Shown here piece by piece: positions 23,126-34,948 of a stretch of DNA of 64,000 nucleotides. The number at the start of each line of letters is the position of its first letter. Within the stretch, counting starts at the first letter, position 1. Source of the DNA: Pycnopodia helianthoides. Its lineage: Eukaryota > Echinodermata > Asteroidea > Forcipulatida > Asteriidae. The notes under the pieces are model-generated. The model did not search any database, was not told where the DNA came from, and worked only from the letters and a program-made list of their open reading frames with translations. Where the stretch lies: assembly GCA_032158295.1 (NCBI GenBank), contig CM063259.1:11838075-11902074 (forward strand), written 5' to 3'. The position numbers and the translations under genes are program-made.

Positions 23126-23397
23126 AACCAAACATGGGATGAGAGAAAAATCAAATTGTCCCCATAGGGATTTAAATCCAAGACCCCTGACACTCAGGGC
23201 AGATGCTCTACCAACTGAGCTATGATGAGGCACAGCTGTATTCTCCCATCAGGTTTTCCCCCTAAGAACCACATTTTTCTCTCGGTGTTGCATGGATGCA
23301 CAACTGGGCAAAGTAATAAACACACTAATTGGTATTGTGCCTAATCACCATAGAAGTGAACTAACCAAACATGGGACGAGAGAAAAATCAAATGGTC
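23126..23397 (-). mobile_element. family U element: tRNA-like core between 35-bp direct repeats
   Basis: AACCAAACATGGGATGAGAG at 23126-23160 recurs at 23363-23397 with two differences over 35 bp. Between them is an antisense tRNA-like sequence. The layout matches family T though the sequences differ. Confidence 0.6.
23160..23229 (-). other. tRNA-like sequence inside the family U element
   Basis: The minus strand shows CATAGCTCAGTTGGTAGAGC (box A) and TTGGATTTAAATCCC (box B). The anticodon loop would read GAGTGTC (GTG, His-like) but lacks the usual T before the anticodon. A derived pseudo-tRNA is likely. Confidence 0.5.
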
Positions 23398-23822
23398 GTC
23401 ACGTAATATAAGATCCCCCTATACACTCCTTTTAAAAAAAAATGCTACATGTAGACTCTGGCAGATGCAAACATTACACAATCAGCTGGACTAGAGTTCA
23501 GACGTAGGGCATGACCGTCTATTACCGTACTCACAGTAGTCGCTTGTCTAACAGCATTTTGCAACGTACGAGTCATGGTGTTATTTAAGTCCCCGGACAA
23601 GAAACCCTCGCTCCGTAATGATGGGGGCTGCTTTTGCTCGGCCCAGCTCGACCCCGGCCGGCCCGCTGGAAGGCTTCCCCACTCATGTGACATGAACACA
23701 ATGGCTGTCAAGTTTCCTTTCCCAAGAAACCGATTAGGGACGGTGCAAGAAAAGTCCAGACTTATTGAAGTCTCTGGTTTAAAAAAAATTAAAATAAAGG
23801 AGGAGTACAGCATGTTTTCTGA

Positions 23823-24021
23823 TCTGGGCCCAATTTTATAGAGCTGCTTAAGGGCAAAAAGTCAGCTAAGCACATCAGAATAATGCTTACCAGGCTAAGG
23901 TTACCAGCCAAAGTATAATGCCACATGTACAGTCTCTGACTGGAATCATGCTCACTTTTGCTTGACAGCAAATTGTTAAGCAATATTTTCTGCTGAAGCA
24001 CCTCTTTGAAATTGGGCCCTG
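23823..24021. mobile_element. family A foldback
   Basis: CTGGGCCCAATTTTATAGAG and TTTGAAATTGGGCCCTGG are the ends. The core AAGGTTACCAGCCAAAGTAT and TGACTGGAATCATGC is in the same orientation as the 4082 copy. Confidence 0.85.
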
Positions 24022-24534
24022 GCTGGTTAAGTGATTTGTCAAATTCTAACTGTAGAGCTCTGCAAGTCCACGTTGTTGGTTGTATTTTGATGATGGTTCC
24101 ATCAACCGCTTAACGTCAGAATAAATGTCCGCGACTTAAATTCTCCCGGCATGACTAAAAGGTTTGCCCCCATCTAGCGCTAATTGCTGATTGGTCACTC
24201 ACAGTTGCGGACAGCTAGGCTGTTGTGTTATCAATGATTCTTATAACACTTTACAAACTAGGCAGTTTGGCTAGAGTACAGCCCAAATCCTCCCGTTTGC
24301 TCCTACACCCCATTGTGAAATTGAAAAAACCAGGATGTGTAAAAGCTTGTCGATGAGATTGGACATGTCAAATTGGGGTAATCCTTCAACTAGACTGTGA
24401 AGGTAGAGCCTGAAGGGAAAAAACTCAGATACAAAGGAGTTTCTACTGTACGGTGTTATACAGGAATTCTGTTCTGTTTGGCTGAAAAAACAAGACAGCC
24501 CAAAAATGGTTCTCAGGTTGAGGGTTGTCATTCC

Positions 24535-24664
24535 TGTTAGTCTTGGTGCAAGACGTTCTTAGGGTATATTGTTAGCAAATCAATACTGCGTACATGGGGC
24601 GACTATTTTCACCAATAGAGGGCGTTCGGCTAAGGAACAACAGCGTCTTGCACCAAGACTAACA
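24535..24664. mobile_element. 130-bp foldback of the TAGTCTTGG type
   Basis: TGTTAGTCTTGGTGCAAGAC plus G is repeated in perfect inversion at the right end (21 bp). CATTCC at 24529-24534 and 24665-24670 abuts both ends as a likely target duplication. The terminal motif is shared with the 47,021 element. Confidence 0.8.
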
Positions 24665-25040
24665 CATTCCCCTGTAAAGTGGTGTACAAATTTGAAGCGT
24701 AAACAATAACCACTCCACACTGAAATTTAGGAACTACTAACAAGAATTAACCTCCACAGAAATAATAACTCTTTAACAATAAGGGCAAAGTAAGAGGGGG
24801 GGATACAGAGAAAAAAAACAGTGGTGTCCTTGGAATAAATGCCATCAGATAAAGTGTCAGACAGTAAGCAATTACTGCCAGCCTAAACATGTGATCAAAA
24901 TCTAATTAAACATGTGGGGGCTTGTCAGACACCTTTGTGTTGTTTCCAATCTGAGGACACTGTCATAAATCACACTGGGGCCCCCTAAGGTGGTCACAAT
25001 TAAGAAGGTGCTGATTTCTTAAAGATGCTCCCATGATTGA

Positions 25041-25405
25041 CCAGGACCCAATTTCATAGAGCTGCTTATTACTTGCAGAAAAATATTCCTTAACAACTTA
25101 CTGCTTATCAAAAACCAAGCAGGACACCAGTCACAGATGGTACATCATAGCATTTTTGTGGGTAACCATATTATGGTAAGCATGAATTTTTGCCTGCCTT
25201 GAAACGTTCCAATACAAGTTTTTATCTTCTATTTAAATTAGTGCTTAAATTGTTTTTTTTTCTGCTGGGCAAAATTAAGCAAAATACCAGTCACAGATTG
25301 TACATGTGGCATGCTATTTTGGTTGGTAACCTTATCCTGGTAAGCATGATTTTGTTATGACTGGCTACTTTTTGTGCTTAATCAGCTCTATGAAATTAGG
25401 GCCGG
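25041..25405. mobile_element. composite of family A and family C sequence
   Basis: Begins CCAGGACCCAATTTCATAG and ends CTCTATGAAATTAGGGCC. A second A-type core and CTTGAAACGTTCCAATACAA lie in the middle. The 25,196-25,290 segment is the reverse complement of 31,670-31,745. Confidence 0.65.
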
Positions 25406-25571
25406 TAATGGTTACATTTTAAAGGTGCCTATAAATTTATATATTTACACCGATGAGTCCTGTGCACCTATAATAATAACAATGATAGTCTTGTAAAGTA
25501 CCTGTATCCACCATAGTTGCTCAAGGCACTCATAAATTATTTTCACTAGTCGGTAAGGCACACTTTTAATG

Positions 25572-25660
25572 ATAAGCAAACCTAAGCAGGAAACCAGTCA
25601 CAGCCGGTACGTGTGATATGGCAGTTGGTCTGGTAACCACCTTACTGTGTGCTTAGTCGG
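25572..25660. repeat. family A fragment
   Basis: AAGCAGGAAACCAGTCACAG, GTGTGATATGGCA and CTGGTAACCACCTTA are family A core sequence without ends. Confidence 0.5.
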
Positions 25661-25893
25661 TCTCAGATTGCGTGAAATCCTCCTCAAATTTCCCTGATTG
25701 TTTCCCCACACCTGTCAACCCATTGTTTATCTGATCCACTAATAATTCTGCCAAATGACAAGGGCAAAAGTTCAAGAGGGCACGCCGGGAACTGGGTTTT
25801 TTCTTTACACTTTTTTGTTTTTTCCGAGGGCGGTAAACGGTGAAGGCCACAACATGTGTGAAAGTGATGAAACTCAATGACTGTGACTATTAT

Positions 25894-26144
25894 TTTAGAG
25901 ACAAATAACAGAACAGGATTACAAAGTAGAGGGAAGACGGCGTAGGTTTTCGGAAAATGCACCTATCAAGCCATCCACATTTTAGGATTTTTTTCTGCAA
26001 AATGCAGAACCCTAATTTTTTAGAGACAAATAACAGAACAGGATTACAAAGTAGAGGGAAGACGGCGTAGGTTTTCAGAAAATGCATCTATCAAGCCATC
26101 CACATTTTAGGATTTTTTTTCTGCAAAATGCAGAACCCTCATTT
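25894..26144. repeat. 125-bp tandem duplication
   Basis: Two adjacent units (25894-26018, 26019-26144), each starting TTTAGAGACAAATAACAGAA. They differ at a few sites (TTTTCGG/TTTTCAG, GCACCT/GCATCT) and one extra T. This indicates a recent duplication. Confidence 0.95.
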
Positions 26145-26540
26145 TTAAGAAGCACAAGTGCAATCGCGCTCCTAAACTTTAACCCTTATCCCAGGGGTGC
26201 AAGAAATAGTGCTCCTTACAATTTTGAAGTGGCCAAAAAAAAATTGAAAATATAACATTTCATCGCAGGAAACGATCTACTGATGTGACATTTATTTGCT
26301 TTGATCATACAATCCGTAACAATCCGGTACGCACATAACAATCAGCAGAGGTACTTGTGCTTTTAATAATTTAAATTAAACATCATGAACAGTCAGATTT
26401 CATCAAATCAGGTTTCAATTTCACGTAAAGAGCTCTCCTCAATAATCTAAGGAGCTGCAGTTTGAAGCTTTCCTCAAATTTAAAAAAAAAAATGAACGAC
26501 TGGTAAAAAGTGTTGACAAACGATAATAACGATATAATGT

Positions 26541-26745
26541 TGTGGTTTATTACTTGATATTTGAAATAAGATCCCTGGCTATAAGGCAGTTATAGGTTGA
26601 ATGGCTTCTGACTTGCATTCCCCCCCCCTCCCCCCGAACATATTGAGAAAAAAAAGAGGGTTAGGGTTGATAGCTCAGTTGGTAGAGCGCTGGCACGTTA
26701 ATCCAAAGGTTGCAGGTTCAAATCCCGCTCCATTAACTTTGTCTG
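26541..26745 (+). mobile_element. family T element, 3'-truncated
   Basis: Begins TGTGGTTTATTACTTGATAT, the reverse complement of the 41-bp end repeat. A tRNA-like core follows: GATAGCTCAGTTGGTAGAGC, CACGTTAATCC and GGTTCAAATCCCGCTCC. The second end repeat is absent. Confidence 0.65.
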
Positions 26746-28470
26746 AGATCAACCCTAAACAATAACAATAAGCCCAAACTTAATATTTATATACAGTGCA
26801 AAACATAACTGAAGGAAATTTTCATGTACTGCAAAAAAACTTAGAGGGAAAACACAAGAAGGAAATACATGTATGGTGAAAACATTTGGGAACAGGAGCC
26901 TCGTTACAAAAGTACAGTCACCAGCAGAGTGAAACAAGTACATTGTGTATGACACAACTTTATATCTAAAAGCAATCAAGAAAATGATTGGCAGGGATGA
27001 GATTTCATAAAAAATGAACGATCCTAAATATTTGATAGAAATTTCCCCTTGGTGTGGAGATGAAACCCCTGAATGTAGAGATTGTTACACTGTGGAGGTA
27101 TACAGACTCTTTACATCATTTCAACTTAGATATCTGAACTTCTGGTCATAACAAGGGCCAAGTCTTTTCATCTCTGTGATGGCAAGTTTGCCTCGGTCAA
27201 GAAAATCTGCAGGTGCAGGGAGATCGGTGAAAAAAATCCTGAAATCAGGAAAAAATCCTGGCAAATCACACGCCTAAATTAGATATTTTGTTTGTTTCAG
27301 AACAAAACATGCATGTACATGTAGCTAGACAGCAGCTAGTCAGGTTCTTGTCACACATCTAGACACCCTTATTATGCATTTTTTTAAAAGCCGGAACCAA
27401 GTCAATAATTTAACAGGGAAAAGCAAGAATTCCAGATGTTGCCCCCCCAAAAAAACTGGCATTCCTGACATGTACTTGGTACATGCAGACCCATGCTCTT
27501 CCTTTTCTCCACCCAGACAAACACTTTCGTTTTTAAAGCCGCGCCAAGGCAACCATAATATGTCCGATCCACCGGAAATAAAAACAAGCCTTCAGTTTAC
27601 AGTACACCGTTTCACACTTGACGGCTCACATCAGACTTTTAAAAAGTTCACGTTACGGCCCAGAGTGGACAACTAACAAGTAATTTAGATTCGATGAAAG
27701 ACGGTGTCGCCAACGCCAACGATTTTTTTTCTTCTTCTCCTCCCCCGACCAAGTTTCTGTCCGCGTCTGACTGTAAAGACCCGTGACATTTATTGAGAGA
27801 TAGCCACAGAGAGTTACAACCTCACAACACCGATGTGTGTTTCTTAATTGCAAAGGATATTATACTCAGGGCCTGTCCTACATGCCCGCAACCCCTTACA
27901 GCTGCCGTGGCCAAGGTATGTCTCAAAATCCATGGTTAGCCGAGGCCAGCCGGTGTGCAAAATTTTGCCGGGAGGAGTTTTTTTCTCTCTCCCCACGACG
28001 ACGACAACGATGATGAGGAAGAAAATAATAAGGAAGCTGCCGAAACGGTAATCAACAAAACAACCTGTTCGGGATTAAGCGATGTGGTTTTAATATCCTG
28101 GTGCCTGATCCTGCGGACAGTCACTCAGGTTACAGGCGTTTATTTCCTATCTGGTGAAATTTTACAGGAAGAGAAAACCCACCACCTCCCCCCCCCCCAA
28201 CCACCACTATCCACACCCCTTGCATTGTGTGGATTGCAAACTGTCCAACGGTGTCGTTCTCAACAGACACACATCCTACTTATAATATGACTGACCTCAA
28301 AAATGAATCGTTTTGCATTTCGAGTATTGAGAGGCAGAGGGGAATTGCTGTGACAGGATCGTCCAACCGAGCTGCTGTGATGGCATCCGCGACAGGGTAT
28401 ACCTAACAACATTTCACATCTCAATTGTTCCAATACTACTGTACGAGATGAACGCAACCTCCTCGGCTGA
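26746..28470. other. non-coding, no repeat family recognised
   Basis: No exon-like signal. A CpG-retaining stretch at about 27,500-27,720 and a GA-rich tract at 28,000-28,030 are the only departures from the background. Frames of up to 111 codons here overlap on both strands and match nothing I know. Confidence 0.45.
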
Positions 28471-29510
28471 GCATTCTTGCTTAAAAAAGGGTTCAGACAA
28501 GTTTTGTTGGTGTTGTTGCTTCATTTTAAAGGGTTAGACAAGTTTTTAAGATGTTGTTGAGCACTTCATTTTAAAGGGCTAGGCAAGTTTCGTGGGCATT
28601 CTTGCTTAGTTTTATAAAAAGGGCTATAGGAAAGTTTTTTGAGTGTTCTAGATTAATCTAAATTAAAGGGCTAAGCAGGTTTTAAGCATTGCTGCTTAAT
28701 TTTGAAGGGTTAGGCAACTTTTGTGGGTGTTCTTGCTGATCTTTAAAGGGCTAGGCAAGTTTTGTGGGCATTCTAGCTTAATTTCATAAAAGGTTATGTA
28801 AGTTTTGTGGGCATTCTTGCTTACTTTTTTTAAAGGGCTAGGCAAGTTTTTGGGTTGTTCTTGCTTAATTTTAAAGGGCTAGGAAAGTTTTGTGTGGGCA
28901 TTCTTGCTTTTGTTTCATAAAGGGCTAGGTAAGTTTTGTGGGCATTCTTGCTTAATTTGTGTGCGTTCTTCTTTAAAGGTATTGTACACTTTTGGTAACA
29001 GCTCAAAATCAGTGTCCACATTTTGTGTGGTTAAACATATGCATGAACAAACGAACCTGTAAAAGTTTGAGCTCAATTGGTCATCGAGGTCACGAGAAAA
29101 TAGTGAAAAGAGATCTTATGTGTTTTCTGTTTTTTCAAATTATCGCGCGCGATAATTACTATTGTTTTACTCGTTTCTCAGAAACGATAGCATTTTAGGC
29201 AGAAATATTTTAAGGAACTCTTTCTACCAATACTTACTTTATATCATGTAAGTTATGTGTGAATCTGTGAACATTGTGTTTTTCGATCTTACCAATAGTG
29301 TACAGGGCCTTTAACTGACAAAGTTATACAAGTTATTTAGGCACACTCATTTATTTCTAAGGGTCAGGCAAGTTTTGGGGGCATTCTTGCTTCATTTTAA
29401 AGGGTTAAGGCAATTTTGTTGTTCCCGGTAATATACTTCAATGGGTCAGGCAAGTTTTGGGGGTCATTCTTGGTTAATTTCAAAGATTAGGGCAAGTTTT
29501 TGGCTGTAAA
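28471..29510 (+). repeat. ~45-bp minisatellite, interrupted
   Basis: About twelve degenerate units of AAAGGGCTAGGCAAGTTTTG then TGGGCATTCTTGCTTAATTT. Spacing varies between units and no coding is seen. Family E interrupts the array at 28,973-29,314, after which diverged units continue to about 29,510. Confidence 0.85.
28973..29314. mobile_element. family E element, copy 2, inserted in the minisatellite
   Basis: TTAAAGGTATTGTACACTTT to AGTGTACAGGGCCTTTAA with TTAA at both edges. It carries a perfect 20-bp palindrome AATTATCGCGCGCGATAATT at 29138-29157. Array units on both sides show this is a true insertion. Confidence 0.85.
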
Positions 29511-31536
29511 TTTTTAGAGAAGAGTGTCCTGTTTGGAAACAGAAAGAATCAAAGAAGCTTAAATTGAAGGGAAAAAACAGGGAGACAAATTAGTCAGCAG
29601 AGGAAATGATACTGTGTATACAACTCTCATAATTAAGCTCATTAACATTTGCATTCGTCTTTGCCATGTTTCGAATTCAACTTGAAAATGGAAGTAATTT
29701 CACATGACATTTTACTTCCTGTATAAAAACTATTCATATTTAACGGACACAAAATTACATGTATTTCATATGAAGAAAAACAAAATTCCTGGCTGAAGCA
29801 AACCTTTTTTTTTTTTTCAAAGATCCCACAAGGATCACCTCTGAAACTCAACAATTGCAATAAAAAATGTTTGCGCTCTTTGACTAAAAGAATGAGTAGG
29901 CAAATTTTCCAGTAAAACATTCCTTACTCATAAATATTTTTTTTTACAGTACACTTTAACTTCCATTTAATAAACAAACCACTCTCCACTTCGCACATGA
30001 AAAATCAAAACCACATTTTACGCATCTTTCTGCACTTCCTTCAAATTTCTGCTCCCCAGAAACAAAGCTGGAGTTTTTAACGCTTCGGAGCACGATCCTT
30101 TTACCTTCAAATGACGTCAAAACTTAATAATTGATCTGAAATGATATTAAAGTGTTGGGGTTGTTGCAAACGATTCCCACATGTCTGCTAAGGTTGGCGT
30201 CACTGTTTCTGAGCAGGGTTGGGTCAATTATGACGGAATGCCAAGGCCTAGAGATGGGAAGGAAAAAAAGTGAAGTGTTGGAAGAAAAGAATGACCCCCA
30301 TTCATAGGGAATAATTTAATTAGATATGTTTGATTTAATTATTCAGGTTAGAGGGCGAACAAATATCCGACTGATTGAGGGGGTGAATTTTCATTCGAAT
30401 GGATTTTTTATTTACCATTCTGGGAAGACTTTATTGACACTTTTTAACAGAGTGGCAGTAGTGGTCAGCTTGTGTAAAAAAAAAAGAGGTGACCTTGAAT
30501 ATTCTGCGGCATTTCCCGGCAGGCAAGGTTTCTACACTGGGCATAGGAAAACATGTTGTAGCTTTCCATCTCAACTTAACCACATAAAAACCAAGAATTG
30601 AATGTGAAATTTAAAAGAGGCTGTTCTACATGTATCTTCTTTGGCATTGCCTGAAACTGGAACTGGAACCGGAACTTGAACTTGAACTGGAACTGGATGC
30701 CAGTAAACTGCCTAGTGTGGCATGGCCGTATCATTCATTGCATGTACATTGTACTTTGCTCGGCTAGAGGTTCAATAAAACGTGTAAATATACATCGTGT
30801 ATACACAATGCAGCTTTTCTGAGAAACTTTCCCTTTGAGCCAACTAGGCTTTCAGTTCAGAATTTTCACTGGACCAGAAATATTTGCACGAAACCAAAAG
30901 TAGGGCCTACTTCCTTTCTTTACATATTTCTTATTCAATTATTTTTTACGCTCTCTAGTTATTATGTACAACTCTATGGCAGCAACTGAGACAATTTGGG
31001 TAACATTTTACTACTTTTATTAGTTTATTAGTTTATTTTTAAAAAAGCATTTCAAAAGTCACGGCCAGAGGCCGAATTGAATTTGAATTACAATATTAAA
31101 AAACAGAGGTAGAAATATATATTTAAAGGTGAAATAGCCAAGAAAAAACCCTACAACAAACACTATAAGTTCTACGCTATACAAGAGAAATCGTTCACGG
31201 ACAACTGGACTCGGACGAGAGATCCTGTGGGTTTTTTTCAAGCTCTGTTTGGTGTACTCGCATTACATTGAAAGTTTCTCAACCCTGACCAATACATTTG
31301 TTACGGGGCGTCCTGTTACCGGCGCGCTTGATCAGGGTTGCGTCCGGATCCCTGCAGTTTGGAGGCCGTCCTCGGGGGAGAGCCCCTAGAAACCTCCCTG
31401 TACGCAGGAAGTTAGTGAACATCTTCCGATAGATTACTTCATTTCAAGCCGGTATCAGTTCTGAATAGCCCGAGATCCACAGGGTGAATTGTGAAATACC
31501 AGCACAAAATGGATGTTCTAAAATGAAATCTGCAAC
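29511..31536. other. non-coding, largely unique
   Basis: A hexamer run of GGAACT/TGAACT type occurs at 30654-30697. A GC-rich CpG-retaining patch lies at 31,290-31,480. No exon structure recognised. Confidence 0.45.
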
Positions 31537-31930
31537 CTGGGCCCAATTTCATAGAGCTGCTTAAGCACAAAAACTACCGAAGCACAACAAAATCATGCTC
31601 ACCAGGATAAGGTTACCAGCCAAAATAGCATGCCACGTGTACAATCTGTGACTGGTATCCTACTTACTTTTGCCCAGCAGAAGAAAAAAAATTAAGCACT
31701 ATTTTAAATAGAAGATAAAAACTTGTATTGGAACGTTTCAAGGGGGGGGGGGCACCGAAGTAATGACTACTGGTCATTGCCTTGGTGCCCCTTGAAATGT
31801 TCCCAATACTTTTTTAGATGCAACAGAGGCAATTGCCTCCATGCCCCTGGTCATTGCCTTGGTGCCCCTTGAAACGTTCCAGTAGAAATTTTAATGACCC
31901 TCAGTCATAGAGTCATAGAGGTGCCCCCTT
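31537..31930. mobile_element. family A half joined to family C sequence
   Basis: CCTGGGCCCAATTTCATAGA opens a family A copy that never reaches its right end. From about 31,700 it runs into ACTTGTATTGGAACGTTTCA and then family C motifs (GGTCATTGCCTTGGTGCCCC, twice). Confidence 0.65.
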
Positions 31931-33034
31931 ACGAAAGCAAAAACAGCCTCTACCTTACGACAACAAACTATCAGGTCGGTTTGATGTGTGTTTAGCATAA
32001 TACACACAATGTGTAGTACAAACCATACAGGTATGTAAAACGGCAATTGCGCCGTTCATACACGCGGATGTCTTCTAAATTGAATCTCTCCAACCGAGCA
32101 ACTCATTCCAAAAAGGGAGTCCTCCTCAAATTACAGCGGAACTCTTGTATTACATTGCAATTTAGAGCTCTCTTGTCTTTAGCATAAACAAAAACAATGT
32201 ACTGAGGGGAAATAATGCTCTATGATTATGTCGCCCACTTCCCTGTTGCTCAGACTCAAAAAGACAACGTGGAGATGTGTTTTAAAACTGTTTAAGGAAT
32301 GCTTTATACATTGAATACGATGAAATGCAATCCTTTTGTAAAAAGGAACTGCATCCTAAAAAACAAAACATTGTAACTGTTTGGTCATTGGCAATGACTA
32401 GTGAGTTTACAAAACCAGGAGAAGAAATGGATAGATATTGTTTCGAGACAAGAAAACTTGAAAACAACCATAATTTTTTTCTTTTTTAAATTCAACCACA
32501 AAATTAATGCACCGAGAAACAAACCCCCCAAAACAAACGCATTTAAGCCAGAGGCCACATGTACAATGTAAGTATTTTATGTACTGTACACATACAACTG
32601 GGCATAATGGAGGTTGGCAGAAGTGTACTTTACACTTGTTCCATGCACACTCACAGCCCACCACCCCCACCCCTTCAATAATCACCACTAAAAAAACTAA
32701 ACAAAGGAAACACAAAATAGAGGAAGGAAATGAACTAAAATGCAATACATCCTCTGGATAGCGGTGGACATGCTCAAAATCAACACACAGAATCACACTA
32801 GGCATCTACACAGCACATATGTATGGAGTCCAATTTGTAATAATGGGGAATAAAAAAATCAAAAGTATGCTTTTGTTTACGCAATTTGTCACGAACATTT
32901 GTCATGGTGTTTTAAATAACACCAGCTAATACATTTTAACACATAAACTTTGGGGGTGGGGTGGGGCTAAACAATTATGTTCAGTGTACATCAGTTGTCC
33001 TCCATAAACACCTTAACATATAATGCAATTTCTA
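31931..33034. other. non-coding, no repeat family recognised
   Basis: The minus-strand frame at 32407-32805 (132 codons) is the longest here. It is low-complexity, has no recognisable domain and overlaps a frame on the other strand. Confidence 0.4.
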
Positions 33035-33431
33035 TTTTAAAAGGAACATTACAGAATTGGTAAGAAAAAATTGTAAAATATACTTTTTGATCACAGATTT
33101 ACAAAAAACTTACACGGTCTAATGATGATGACAGTAGAAAACATCCCTTGAAATATTTCTGTCTGAAATGCCATATTTGAGGAGAAATGAATCAACTAAT
33201 TTCCCGATTGGAGTTTATCACTCAGTGAGCGTTTTATTCATTTGTTAAATCTATACAGTTTCATGCAAATGTGTAATCGGTTTTTCACTATTTTCTCGTG
33301 ACCCAGATGGCCGATCGATCTCAAACTTCTACAGGTTTGTCAGTTTATGTATATGGTGGATTACATAAAGTGCTTACTCTGCCAGCAACTGTTTTGTTAG
33401 CAAAAACCAATTCTGTAATGTTCCTTTAAAA
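33035..33431. mobile_element. 397-bp element with 25-bp inverted ends
   Basis: TTTTAAAAGGAACATTACAG then AATTGG at the left; CCAATTCTGTAATGTTCC then TTTAAAA at the right. The interior contains TTTTCACTATTTTCTCGTGAC, a module also seen in families E and F, so these may be related. Confidence 0.8.
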
Positions 33432-34094
33432 ACCCACAATTTTTAAGTAAAAAAGTGGGGGGGGTATGAATATATCAACATGAAGTACATTATTTCCGCA
33501 TGCAGTATAAATATGGTGATGAAATTCATGTCCCAGTACAATATTTGATAACAAAATTTATTCTATTATTAATTTTGTTCAAATAAGTACAACTCTACTC
33601 TTTGTTTTCTCTTTGCATTTTCAAATAAATTCCCAGCCCCATATATTTCTGTCTTCCTGACGAAAAAAACATCTGCGTTCCCCGAGGGGCACGACAGCAG
33701 ATTGTCAATGCAGTAATTCATGAAATAATCAATAATCCACACAAATATACAGAGCCCGTGGTGAACATGTTCTCCACAATGCAGGGGTAGGAGGGCGGGG
33801 GGAAAAAAAGAAGGAAGTATTGTAGCTGACCTTGCCCTTGAATGCATGTTATTGGCATTGAAAAGGCTAGGGATGTGCTGAATAACCGAATAAATGCGTT
33901 CGATGAATCAAGTATCCGCAAGTTTCTCCGCGGCCAGAGAATTCAAAGAAATAAGGGAGTACTGAGACTGTACATCGTTTGAAATGGTGAATTTTTTTAC
34001 ATCGGAGGAAGAATTGAGATGCAATTTATAAATTTTAGATACAATAAATAAAAATAATGCATTGTATTTAAATTAAAGGTCTTGTAAGGGGGAA

Positions 34095-34195
34095 GGCAGT
34101 TTTTCATTATTAAAGGGAACCGCTATAAATGATAACATTTCAAGGGACACCGAGGCAATGACCAAGGGCAAGAAGGCGATTGGCTCCCTTTTAAT
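34095..34195. repeat. family C fragment
   Basis: GGGGGAAGGCAGTTTTTC, ACATTTCAAGGGACACCGAG and GCAATGACCAAGGGCA match the family C core. Confidence 0.5.
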
Positions 34196-34273
34196 GGGCT
34201 CTGTACAGCACGCAATTCTACGGGCCATAAGCGCAGAATTCCGCGGTAAGCAGAGCCGTGAAATTGGGCCCAG
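34196..34273. repeat. A-type end fragment
   Basis: AATTCTACGGGCCATAAGCG, AATTCCGCGGTAAGCAGAGC and GTGAAATTGGGCCC match, in reverse, the 48,303 element. Confidence 0.5.
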
Positions 34274-34948
34274 ATTGGAATGCCTGACCCAGTGATAAAG
34301 CAATTGTTATTTGGGCCCACAGCCCTCAGTCCTTCTGAATCCTTCACTCGGAAGGGATGAGATCCGAGGAATGTGACAATTCCTGAAAAATTCCCATAAT
34401 GGCCGCATGATATAACAGTGGAGCATACCTGAAGGCCTCCATCCAGGCCTATATCCATGTACAACTACACGTTCAACACTTAACCAAAACTGTCATTCAT
34501 ATTACTTTATGTCCTGATTTGACGCGTCCCATGTTTGCCGAAGTCACCATACTGTACATGTATACTATCCACAATGTTTTCTGGTTCATGGTATTTTTTT
34601 GGTCACTGGAAAAAAATAAAGTTTCAACGGTCAGGAAAAAATCTGACATGGCTGGGCGTCATGGCGATAACAACACAAAAATGTTGGGTCTCTGCGGAAG
34701 GGCTAAAAGTACATTCTCAAAAGGCAAATTCATCGGAATGAATAACGAAAACAAAGTATGCCAATATCAATCACGGGAAAAAAATGACGCACCCGGTATT
34801 TTATCACTGCTCTTCACCAAAGTCAAGAACATGTAAATGGTACCTGGTACACGTACACGTAAGCTTTACCTCAAGTGCTCTGCACACATTTAATGCTCAT
34901 GCTGCATGCACAGTACACTGTCAAGTAATTTGCTAGTAGTAATATGCA

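Noticed and set aside
28471..29510. Regularly spaced repeats resembling a CRISPR array
   Set aside because: Units are degenerate and adjoining with no unique spacers, and the DNA is eukaryotic. It is a minisatellite with an inserted element.
32407..32805. 132-codon minus-strand frame
   Set aside because: Low-complexity, cysteine- and phenylalanine-rich, overlapped by an opposite-strand frame, and without similarity to a known family.
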